NCBI GenBank assembly: GCA_963766365.1
Contig: CAVXZK010000010.1
Coordinates: 186,001-250,000, forward strand
Length of the DNA: 64,000 nucleotides
Direction of reading: 5' to 3'
From: JALORV01 sp963766365
Lineage (GTDB): Bacteria > Pseudomonadota > Gammaproteobacteria > Burkholderiales > Burkholderiaceae_F
In this document: positions 1-6,843 of the stretch, piece after piece
Numbering within the stretch: the first letter of the stretch is position 1
Layout: each line of letters begins with the position of its first letter
The notes under the pieces: generated by a model
Database searches by the model: none
What the model was told of the DNA's origin: nothing
Seen by the model: the letters and a program-made list of their open reading frames with translations, nothing else
Made by a program: the position numbers and the translations under genes

Positions 1-2
1 CG

Positions 3-137
3 ACACCGTTCAAGCAGATCATCATTGCCGCCGGGGACGGGGCAAAGGCGGCGCTATCGGCCTTCGACCACTTGATTCGCCACAGCGTCACCGCGGCGGC
101 TCCGTCGGAATCGGCGCCCTTGATGCTCGCCGCCTAG
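3..137 (+). CDS. ahpF: AhpF C-terminal end (alkyl hydroperoxide reductase subunit F), partial
   Basis: Only the last 44 codons lie in the window, in the frame starting at base 3, ending with TAG at 135-137. The visible segment IIIAAGDGAKAALSAFDHLI matches the C-terminal NAD(P)H/FAD-domain helix of AhpF and thioredoxin-reductase-like flavoproteins. By family knowledge AhpF passes electrons from NADH to the peroxiredoxin AhpC in the cytoplasm. The final ~18 residues (rich in Ala, Ser and Pro) extend beyond the conserved end. The gene starts outside the window, so neither its domain structure nor whether ahpC precedes it can be judged. A stem-loop at 194-233 follows. Confidence 0.75.
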   Translation, partial: TPFKQIIIAAGDGAKAALSAFDHLIRHSVTAAAPSESAPLMLAA

Positions 138-193
138 CCGATCACCCGCGAGGCGGCCATCGCCTCAGGACACGGCGGCCATCCTCAGAAGTC

Positions 194-233
194 GCGCTCG
201 CCCGGAGCGTTCGGGCGGGCGCTCAGCCCTTTT
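194..233. terminator. Stem-loop terminator between convergent ahpF and Bug gene
   Basis: Arms GCGCTCGCCCG (194-204) and CGGGCGGGCGC (212-222) pair with one U-G wobble around a 7-base loop. A short T run (230-233) follows on the plus strand. It lies between two convergent genes and probably ends the ahpF transcript; the T run is offset from the stem, so efficiency is uncertain. Confidence 0.6.
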
Positions 234-1209
234 ACTGCGGCTGGAATCCGCTGCTGCGGATGATCCGCGCCCAGGCCTGGGAGTAGGCGCGTTCGCGGGC
301 TGCCAATTGGGCCTGCGGCAGCAGGCCGACCGTCAGTCCCCATGCCGTCAGCTTGTCGTTCACTTCGGGCCGGGCGATAACCTTGGCCAGCGCTGCGGAG
401 AATCGATCGATTTCCGCCTGCGGCGTACCCGCGGGTGCGAAGAAGGCGTAGTACGGAACATCCTCGAAGCCGGCGAGTCCCAGTTCTGCGAAGGTCGGAA
501 CCTCCGGCATGGCAGCCTGCCGCGTGGGACCGAGTACGGCGACAACGCGCAGCTTGCCGGCCTTGTGGTTCTCTACGAACTCAGGTACCGAGCCGATGCC
601 GGCAGGAATCTGGTTGCCGAGCATGTCGGCGATCATCGGTGCGCTGCCGCGGTATGGCACGGCCACGAGATCGGCGCCATATTTCTCGCCAATCACCTTG
701 ACCAGAAACTCGGGCACCGACGCGGGCGCGGGAACGCCGATCGCCGACTTGCCCCCCTGGCTCTTTACCCACGCCACGTAATCCTTGAACGTCTTCGCCG
801 CGGTGCCGCCCGACAACGCGAGCGCGTTGACGAACGTGGCAAAGCCCGCGATCGGCACGAAATCGCGTGCCGGGTCGAATCCCGGGTTCTTCGTGACAAG
901 CGGCAGGATCGAGATCGTATGGTCGTGCGAGATGAACACCGTGGTGCCATCGGGCGCTGCCGCCTTCAGCGCCTGGGCCGCAATCTGCCCTCCGGCACCA
1001 GGCCGGTTCTCGACTATGACCGGGGCGTTCAGTTCGTCTTTCAGCCCCTCCGCGAGAGTGCGCGCGATCGCATCAGTGCCGCCGCCGGGCGGGAAGCCAA
1101 CGAGGACCTTGATGGGCTTGCCCTGAGCGAAGGCTGTCCCAACCGACAGCGCCGAGAGAAGCAGTAACGCGCCCAGCCAGCATTGCATGCCGTATCCCCG
1201 GCTCCGCAT
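232..1209 (-). CDS. Bug/TctC-family tripartite tricarboxylate transporter solute receptor
   Basis: Periplasmic binding protein of the Bordetella-uptake-gene family, about 325 residues. A signal peptide (charged n-region, then hydrophobic CWLGALLLLSALSVGTAFAQ) is followed by the typical Bug N-terminus IKVLVGFPPGGGTDAIART and the VENRPGAGGQIA segment. Family members bind carboxylates or related small acids, usually for a TctAB membrane pair; no tctAB is nearby, as is common for orphan Bug receptors, so the ligand is unknown. The start is ambiguous. A GTG at 1245 overlaps the upstream Usp stop as GTGA, suggesting coupling, but it puts extra residues before the signal peptide. The ATG at 1209 was chosen, and an ATG at 1188 is also possible. 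Confidence 0.88.
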   Translation of the reverse strand: MRSRGYGMQCWLGALLLLSALSVGTAFAQGKPIKVLVGFPPGGGTDAIARTLAEGLKDELNAPVIVENRPGAGGQIAAQALKAAAPDGTTVFISHDHTISILPLVTKNPGFDPARDFVPIAGFATFVNALALSGGTAAKTFKDYVAWVKSQGGKSAIGVPAPASVPEFLVKVIGEKYGADLVAVPYRGSAPMIADMLGNQIPAGIGSVPEFVENHKAGKLRVVAVLGPTRQAAMPEVPTFAELGLAGFEDVPYYAFFAPAGTPQAEIDRFSAALAKVIARPEVNDKLTAWGLTVGLLPQAQLAARERAYSQAWARIIRSSGFQPQ

Positions 1210-1241
1210 CGCTGTTCCCGCAGCCGATCGAACCGGTGGCG

Positions 1242-2138
1242 TCACGCGTGACGTACGAGCAGCAGCGGCACGCTCGAGCGCGCCATCACGCGCGTGGCCA
1301 CCGACCCCAGTACCGCGGCCTTGAACGCGCCGTAGCCGTGCGAGCCCATGACCAGCACGTCGAGTTTCTTCTTGGCGTAGGCGGACAACTCGTCGCCGGC
1401 ATTGCCGACAAGGCAGACTTCGGCTGGCTTGATGGTGGCCTTGGCGAGCAGCTTGCGCGCCGGCCCCACTGCGGCCTCGAAGGCCTTCTTCTGCAGTGTC
1501 CGGATCTCTTCCTCGGAAAACGCGGGTAGCGCGATCCCTCCCATGTCGGGCATGACCGCGCCGGCGAAATCGCTGACCACGTGCAGCAAGGTCAGTTCGG
1601 GCTTTGCGCCAAACAGCGCGAGGTGGCGCAATACGTACTTGACCGCTTCGCGTCCGTACTTGCTGCCATCCACGGCGATGCCGACCTTCAGTCCGTCTCT
1701 CTTCGGTGTTTCCTTGTGGCGCAGGACCAGCATCGGCACCTGGGTTCGAGCCAGCACATTGTTTGTCACCGAACCGACCAGCAGATTGCGCAGCGCCGAG
1801 TGACCATGCGATCCCATGACGATCAGGTCGACGTCATCCTTGACCGCCGCGGCACTGATCTCCTCGCCTGGGTGGCCGACCAGGTAATGGCCGGTGGCTT
1901 TCAGTCCTGCCTTGGCCAGGCGACGCAGTGCCGGCTTGAGCGCGCGATCCGACTCATCGGTGTAGTAATCGGTCAACGCCGCTTTGCCGACCACGCGTGC
2001 GGCACGCACCGGCACTTCGAGCTGGACGTTGACGACGTCCACCTGGGGCTCGGTACCGATCAGGGCCGAGCGCGAGGCGACAAACTCCACTGCGGCCTTG
2101 CTGTAGTCGCTGCCATCAACGGGAAGAAGGATTTTCAT
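1242..2138 (-). CDS. Tandem-domain universal stress protein (UspA family)
   Basis: 298 residues with two complete Usp domains. Each starts with a KILLPVDGS- or KVGIAVDGS-like strand and ends in an ATP-binding signature (GSHGHSALRNLLVGS in domain 1, GSHGYGAFKAAVLGS in domain 2), the G-2X-G-9X-G(S/T) pattern of nucleotide-binding Usps. Tandem Usps are cytoplasmic stress or energy-limitation proteins; the specific role is unknown. The start is the ATG at 2138, preceded by the strong Shine-Dalgarno AAAGGAG; the frame stays open upstream but lacks Usp similarity. Its stop overlaps a possible GTG start of the Bug receptor. Two more Usp genes occur at 4.1 and 43.0 kb. Confidence 0.9.
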   Translation of the reverse strand: MKILLPVDGSDYSKAAVEFVASRSALIGTEPQVDVVNVQLEVPVRAARVVGKAALTDYYTDESDRALKPALRRLAKAGLKATGHYLVGHPGEEISAAAVKDDVDLIVMGSHGHSALRNLLVGSVTNNVLARTQVPMLVLRHKETPKRDGLKVGIAVDGSKYGREAVKYVLRHLALFGAKPELTLLHVVSDFAGAVMPDMGGIALPAFSEEEIRTLQKKAFEAAVGPARKLLAKATIKPAEVCLVGNAGDELSAYAKKKLDVLVMGSHGYGAFKAAVLGSVATRVMARSSVPLLLVRHA

Positions 2139-2323
2139 GACCACTCCTTTAGTACCCTTTTTGCAGTCTATGCCAGCCCGTGCCGGCCTGCCTGACGATG
2201 AGCAACGGCTCGTCGAGCGGGCGCAGGCGCGGGAAGTCCCGGTGTTGAAAAGCCGGGCGGGGGCAGAATATCGAGGGCGGCGGGCGAAGCGGACGCCCCG
2301 GCTCAATCTTGGGGAGTGGTGCC

Positions 2324-3277
2324 ATGGATCAGAAGGAACAGCAGGCCGTCATGACGATCGCCTTGCTCGCGGCGTTCGCGGACGGACGCAATGAGGATCG
2401 CGAGCGCGAGGAACTGCGCCACGTTGCGGAAGCGCTCGGGACGTCGAATGTTCCCGCCCTCGTGCAGGAGGTGTTGTTGAAGCGCGTTTCGGTCTCGGAC
2501 GCCGCCGCTGCCCTGACGACTCCTGACGCACGCCGACTGGCCTATGAACTGGCGGTTGGCGTGTGCGAAGCGGACGGGCTACGCAACGACGCCGAGACGC
2601 GCTTTCTTGCGGACCTGGGCGCCCGGCTTGGCCTCGACCAGCCCACGATGGTGGAGACCGCCGTCGATGCCGACGAACTCGCGACGATGCCCCTGCCCGC
2701 AGTCGGTGCGACGACCGGGATCGCGACGCCGGGTGAGGTCGTCGCGTCGACACCTTCGGTCCCGCCGGCCGAGCTCGACAAGATGGTCCTCAATGCATCG
2801 ATACTGAATGGTGCGCTGGAGCTGCTGCCGCAGTCGATCGCCTCGATGGCCATCATTCCCCTGCAGATGAAACTCGTGTATCGCATCGGCAAGGCGCATG
2901 GCGTCGAGGCTGACAAGACGCAGATCCGCGACTTGCTCGCCACGCTCGGCGTCGGCCTCACCGGCCAGTACCTGGAACAGATTGGTCGCAAACTCATCGG
3001 CGGCCTGTTCGGCACCGTGGCCGGCGGCATGGCGGGTTCACTGGCGCGCGGCGCGACCGGGGTCGCCTTCTCGTTTGCGACGACCTATGCGATCGGCGAG
3101 GTCGCGCGCCGTTATTACGCCGGGGGGCGCGTGATGTCTGCGGACCTGCTGAAGCGGGCGTTCAGCGATCTCCTGTCCCAGGGCAAGGCACTGCAGGCTC
3201 AGTATCGGCCGCAGATCGAGCAGCAGGCTCGCACGCTGGATCCTGCGCGCATCGTCCAGCTGGTGCGTGGCAGCTGA
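2324..3277 (+). CDS. TerB-like N-terminal domain plus glycine-rich DUF697-like C-terminus
   Basis: 317 residues, not assigned to a named gene. Residues ~1-115 resemble the TerB (tellurite resistance/COG3793-type) helical fold, with AFADGRNEDREREEL and CEADGLRNDAETRFL, the paired acidic D-G motifs typical of TerB. After a Pro/Thr linker, residues ~160-290 form an amphipathic glycine-rich part (GGLFGTVAGGMAGSLARG) like DUF697/YcjF-type membrane-associated proteins. Start: ATG at 2324 behind GGGGAG; a TTG five codons earlier is possible. The stop is separated by one base from the tcdA ATG (TGAAATG), so the two are probably co-transcribed and coupled. A role at the membrane in stress response is inference. 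Confidence 0.7.
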   Translation: MDQKEQQAVMTIALLAAFADGRNEDREREELRHVAEALGTSNVPALVQEVLLKRVSVSDAAAALTTPDARRLAYELAVGVCEADGLRNDAETRFLADLGARLGLDQPTMVETAVDADELATMPLPAVGATTGIATPGEVVASTPSVPPAELDKMVLNASILNGALELLPQSIASMAIIPLQMKLVYRIGKAHGVEADKTQIRDLLATLGVGLTGQYLEQIGRKLIGGLFGTVAGGMAGSLARGATGVAFSFATTYAIGEVARRYYAGGRVMSADLLKRAFSDLLSQGKALQAQYRPQIEQQARTLDPARIVQLVRGS

Positions 3278-3278
3278 A

Positions 3279-4082
3279 ATGTCGAAAACGCCGACTCTCG
3301 CCACGGCGGATGCCGATCTGGCACGCCGTTTCGGCGGAGTCGCACGGCTCTATGGCGAGACCGGCGCGGCGCGCCTGCGCGCGGCGCACGTCGCGGTCGT
3401 CGGCATCGGCGGGGTTGGCAGCTGGACAGCCGAGGCCGTCGCCCGCTGCGCGGTGGGCCGGATCACGTTGATCGACATGGACCACATTGCCGAGTCGAAC
3501 ACGAACCGGCAAATCCATGCGCTCGGTGACGCCTATGGTCAGTCCAAGGTGGCGGCCATGGCGTCGCGCATCGTCGCCATCAATCCCGACTGCAGTGTGT
3601 TCACCGTCGACGATTTCGTGACAGTGGAAAACGCGGCGACGCTGATCCGGGGCTATGACCTGGTGCTGGACTGCATTGACCAGGTCAGTGCCAAGGCGGC
3701 GTTGATTTCACAGGCATGTCGCGGCGGCATTCCCGTGATCACCTGTGGTGCGGCGGGAGGGCGGTTCGATGCGGCGCGAATTTCCACGGGTGATCTCGCG
3801 CTGATTGCAGGCGATCCGCTGCTCGCCAAGGTCAGGCACCGGCTGCGTCGCGACTATGGCTTTCCGGACGACAGCGCGCGCAGGAAGAAATTTCAGGTGC
3901 TGGCCGTCTACTCGGACGAACCGGTGCAGCGACCGGCGATGGAGCGGGAGCCGGGCGGGTTCAGCGGGGGGCTGGCGTGTGCCGGCTATGGATCGAGCGT
4001 CGCGGTGACGGCAACGATGGGATTTGTTGCCGCATCCGCAGCGCTTACGCGACTCGCGCGCGCGGCGGAGCGCCGCGCTTGA
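3279..4082 (+). CDS. tcdA: tRNA threonylcarbamoyladenosine dehydratase TcdA (CsdL)
   Basis: 267 residues of the E1-like/ThiF superfamily. The family enzyme uses ATP to cyclise t6A to ct6A at position 37 of ANN-decoding tRNAs. Seen: the N-terminal ARRFGGVARLYG, nucleotide-binding VAVVGIGGVGSWTAEA, IDMDHIAESNTNRQ (the E1-type D-D...N-x-x-R-Q residues), the LDCIDQVSAKAALI segment, and the C-terminal GGLACAGYGSSVAVTATMGF typical of TcdA. Length equals the E. coli protein (268). Start at ATG 3279, one base after the preceding stop; an in-frame GTG at 3267 is the alternative. In E. coli the gene neighbours csdAE, which is not the case here. Confidence 0.93.
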   Translation: MSKTPTLATADADLARRFGGVARLYGETGAARLRAAHVAVVGIGGVGSWTAEAVARCAVGRITLIDMDHIAESNTNRQIHALGDAYGQSKVAAMASRIVAINPDCSVFTVDDFVTVENAATLIRGYDLVLDCIDQVSAKAALISQACRGGIPVITCGAAGGRFDAARISTGDLALIAGDPLLAKVRHRLRRDYGFPDDSARRKKFQVLAVYSDEPVQRPAMEREPGGFSGGLACAGYGSSVAVTATMGFVAASAALTRLARAAERRA

Positions 4083-4141
4083 CGACTGTCAACGGCGGTC
4101 GCCAAGTCTCGCCTAGGCTTCAAACAGGGAGTAATGAAGCA

Positions 4142-4576
4142 ATGTTCAAGAAGATCCTGCTACCCACGGATGGTTCCGAGCTGTCGGCCAAAGCGATCCA
4201 GGGGGGTCTGGAATTTGCGAAGGCGCTGAACGCGAGTGTGGTCGGCGTCACGGTGGTCGAGCCGTATTCGTACTCGAACCTGTCCGAGTACCGTCCCGAA
4301 ACTCTCGAAGACTACGAGCAGCGCATGATGAAGTCCGCGGCGGAGCGCCTCGGCTCGGTGGCTGATGCCGCCGCCAAGGCGGCGGTGCCGTTCGAAACCG
4401 TGACTGTGAAGTCGTTTTCGCCATTCGAGGCGATCATCGACACGGCCCAGGCCAAGGGCTGCGATGTCATCTTCATGGCATCGCATGGCCGTCGCGGCCT
4501 GAGTGCGGTATTACTGGGCAGCGAGACGCAAAAAGTCTTGACTCATTCGACGATTCCGGTCATGGTATATAGGTAG
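4142..4576 (+). CDS. Single-domain universal stress protein
   Basis: 144 residues, one Usp domain: FKKILLPTDGSELSAKAI at the N-terminus and ASHGRRGLSAVLLGSETQKV near the end. The first Gly of the ATP-binding G-2X-G-9X-G(S) motif is Ala, though most of the motif is intact. Start ATG 4142 follows AGGGAG. The gene stands alone behind tcdA (59 bp gap) and is closed by a strong terminator at 4625-4657. Cytoplasmic; the ligand and role are not deducible. Confidence 0.9.
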   Translation: MFKKILLPTDGSELSAKAIQGGLEFAKALNASVVGVTVVEPYSYSNLSEYRPETLEDYEQRMMKSAAERLGSVADAAAKAAVPFETVTVKSFSPFEAIIDTAQAKGCDVIFMASHGRRGLSAVLLGSETQKVLTHSTIPVMVYR

Positions 4577-4624
4577 AAAGTTACGGCGGTTTACTCCGCC
4601 ACCCACGGCGATCCGTCGCCGCGA

Positions 4625-4657
4625 GGCCCGGCACACCACGATGTGTCCGGGCCTTTT
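4625..4657 (+). terminator. Rho-independent terminator after Usp gene
   Basis: GGCCCGGCACA (4625-4635), a 6-base loop and TGTGTCCGGGCC (4642-4653, one bulged T) form a strong stem followed directly by TTTT. It closes the tcdA/usp region before the hemerythrin genes. Confidence 0.85.
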
Positions 4658-4766
4658 ACTTTGACCGGACACCTGCGCAGCGCCGCCGCGTTCTTGCGCT
4701 GGGTCAACCGGTGCGACGCGCAAATCCGTAGTTTCTGACGAGACCAATCGCAGTCGAGGACATGCC

Positions 4767-5159
4767 ATGGGCGCCGCCACCGTTACACACAGCAGGATCC
4801 TGGTCGGGTTCAAGCCGATCGATGACCTGCATCGCGAATTCGAGGCCATTCTCGAGGCCCTGAACGACCCTTCCGAGGCGGATTACGGCACCCACCTGCT
4901 GGCGCTGCATGAGCACCTGCTGCGCCACTGCGAGACCGAGGAAACGTTCATGCTGCAGGAAGACTACTCGCACTACGCGCGTCACAAGCGCGCCCACGAG
5001 CATCTGCTCGACTCGGTCTCCGAGGTGCGCCGCAAGTTTGACGCCGGCGACGTCGATGCAGTGCGCCGCTATGCCGCAGACCTGATGAACTGGTTTGCGA
5101 TCCATGCATCCTCCGAGGACGCTGAGCTCGCCACCTTCCTCAAGGGCCAGGCGGCCTGA
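4767..5159 (+). CDS. Bacteriohemerythrin-like protein 1
   Basis: 130 residues, four-helix hemerythrin domain. The expected diiron ligands are visible: His22, His54-x3-Glu58, His73-x3-His77 and His113-x4-Asp118. Such proteins bind O2 (or sense O2, NO or redox) at a non-heme diiron site in the cytoplasm. No additional signalling domain is present. It is one base upstream of a second hemerythrin gene (TGAAATG), so the two form a translationally coupled pair. Oxygen storage or delivery is the family role; a specific partner is not evident. Confidence 0.88.
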   Translation: MGAATVTHSRILVGFKPIDDLHREFEAILEALNDPSEADYGTHLLALHEHLLRHCETEETFMLQEDYSHYARHKRAHEHLLDSVSEVRRKFDAGDVDAVRRYAADLMNWFAIHASSEDAELATFLKGQAA

Positions 5160-5160
5160 A

Positions 5161-5604
5161 ATGGAGGGCCCTTCCGGTCGCTACGCCGTCGGCGTGGCCT
5201 CTATCGATCACCTCCACGACGAGTGCGAGGACCTGCTGGCACAGCTCACCGCGGCGGTTGCCGCCGGTGCGGGTGCTGCCGCGGTGCTCGAGCGGCTGCG
5301 TGAGCACCTGACGCGACATTTCGAGCACGAAGAAGCGCTGATGGCCTCGACCGGGTTTCCGCCGGCCGGCTGCCACCAACGAGAGCACGCTTCGGTGCTC
5401 GAGGTCGTGGTCGAAGTGCAGCGGCGCTACGCGCAGGGTGACGGTGACCCGCTGTCGCGACTGCCAGAAGCGGTGCTGGAGTGGTTCGGCATTCACGCCA
5501 GCAGCATGGATGCCGCGCTGGCCTCGTGGCTCAATGCGCCGCGCTCCGGCATGCCGGCTGAGGCGCCGCCGCAGGCCGGCTGCAGCGGCTCTGTGACCGG
5601 TTAA
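5161..5604 (+). CDS. Bacteriohemerythrin-like protein 2
   Basis: 147 residues, a paralogue of the upstream protein. Ligand pattern: His19, His53-x3-Glu57, His72-x3-His76, His112-x4-Asp117. It has an extra Pro/Gly/Ala-rich C-terminal tail of ~20 residues. ATG 5161 is one base after the upstream stop, consistent with coupling. Between the first ligand and the HFEHEE helix there is an Ala/Gly-rich insertion (AAVAAGAGAAAV). Presumably cytoplasmic O2 or diiron binding; a heterodimer with the first hemerythrin is conceivable but is inference. Confidence 0.86.
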   Translation: MEGPSGRYAVGVASIDHLHDECEDLLAQLTAAVAAGAGAAAVLERLREHLTRHFEHEEALMASTGFPPAGCHQREHASVLEVVVEVQRRYAQGDGDPLSRLPEAVLEWFGIHASSMDAALASWLNAPRSGMPAEAPPQAGCSGSVTG

Positions 5605-5622
5605 CTCTGCGTTGCGCCTGCG

Positions 5623-6753
5623 CTAGGGTGTGCGACGCTGCTTCATGTGACGGCGGATCCAGTCGTGCATGTGGATCATGCCGTCCTCATGCGGCGTGTG
5701 ATACGGCCCCTCGTCATCCTCGCCGGCCAGCCATAGCGCGCGACGACCGCGGTGCAGGCGGCCGCAGGCCTCGGCGTCCTCGACGGCCGACTCCGCGTAG
5801 GCTGCCTGGTGCGCTTCGACGATCTGACGTTCGAAAGCCTGCACTTCCTCAGGGTAGTAGTACTCGACGATATTCGTCGTGTGGTCAGGCGAGCGCGGAA
5901 TCAGCGTGCTGACAACCAGCGCATACGGATACCACTCGAGCATCACGTTCGGGTAAAGAATCGACCACACCGTGCCGTACTTCGGCAGCGCGCCGCCCGA
6001 GTAGGCGAGGATCGCATCGCGGTATTTCTGATAGTTGGGTGAGACCTGCGACTGCAGGCCGTCCTTGATGCCGAGGATCTGGTAGCTCCAGCGATCGCCG
6101 AAGCTCCACTCGTAGTTGCCGGCATCGACCCACTTCTGCAGGCCAGGGTGCATCGCTTCGACGTGATACAGCTCGAGAAAGATCTCGAGGAAGGTCTTCC
6201 AGTTGAATGGGCACTCGTCGACCGTCACCCTGTCGAACACGTATTTCGAGTAGTCGTAATCCGCGGCGAGCGGGAAGTCGGCCAGGTCGGACGCCGCATT
6301 GCGCGGCCCCGCGAACAGCAGCCCGTTCCACTCTTGCAGCGGCGTCTTCGGCAACGAGCATTCGGGTGCCTGGTCGAAGTCCGGCGCTCCCAGCAGCTTG
6401 CCGTCGAGATCGTAGGTCCAGCGGTGCAGCGGACAGACGATATTCTGGTGATTTCCACGTCCTTCGAGCAGCAGGCCTTGGCGGTGGCGGCAGGTGTTCG
6501 ACAGCAGATTGATGCCGTTCGGGCCGTGCACCAGGACCTTGCCGTGGTCGAACCATGGCAGTGTCATCGTGTCACCGACCTCGGGCACCATCATGCGGCT
6601 GCCGACGTAGTTCGGGCCGCGATCGAACAGCAACATCAGTTCGCGCTCAAACCAGACCGGATCAAAGTAAGTGGAAATGGGCAGTGGCGAGGTGCGCGCC
6701 AGCAGCGCAGAGTCGAGATTGGAGCGACGCGAGATCGAGTCCGGAGCGTTCAT
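5623..6753 (-). CDS. Rieske non-heme iron oxygenase, alpha subunit-like
   Basis: 376 residues. Rieske [2Fe-2S] motif: CRHRQG (Cys-x-His) and, 15-17 residues on, CPLHRW (Cys-x2-His). The catalytic domain has NWKTFLEIFLELYHVEAMH: two His for the mononuclear iron, but the bridging carboxylate between Rieske and iron sites is Glu where most family members have Asp. Glu at this place is known in CntA-type quaternary-ammonium oxygenases. C-terminal acidic residues may give the third ligand. The family hydroxylates or demethylates aromatics, betaines or similar. No reductase or ferredoxin is nearby, so electron supply and substrate are unknown. ATG 6753 chosen; no clear Shine-Dalgarno, and an in-frame ATG lies 42 bases upstream. 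Confidence 0.87.
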   Translation of the reverse strand: MNAPDSISRRSNLDSALLARTSPLPISTYFDPVWFERELMLLFDRGPNYVGSRMMVPEVGDTMTLPWFDHGKVLVHGPNGINLLSNTCRHRQGLLLEGRGNHQNIVCPLHRWTYDLDGKLLGAPDFDQAPECSLPKTPLQEWNGLLFAGPRNAASDLADFPLAADYDYSKYVFDRVTVDECPFNWKTFLEIFLELYHVEAMHPGLQKWVDAGNYEWSFGDRWSYQILGIKDGLQSQVSPNYQKYRDAILAYSGGALPKYGTVWSILYPNVMLEWYPYALVVSTLIPRSPDHTTNIVEYYYPEEVQAFERQIVEAHQAAYAESAVEDAEACGRLHRGRRALWLAGEDDEGPYHTPHEDGMIHMHDWIRRHMKQRRTP

Positions 6754-6843
6754 GGTTCGACGATCATGAAGGTACGGAGAGCCTGCAAAGATCATACGCG
6801 TCGAAGTGTCGACCCCCTGATGGCAACCTGCCCGCTCAGATCG

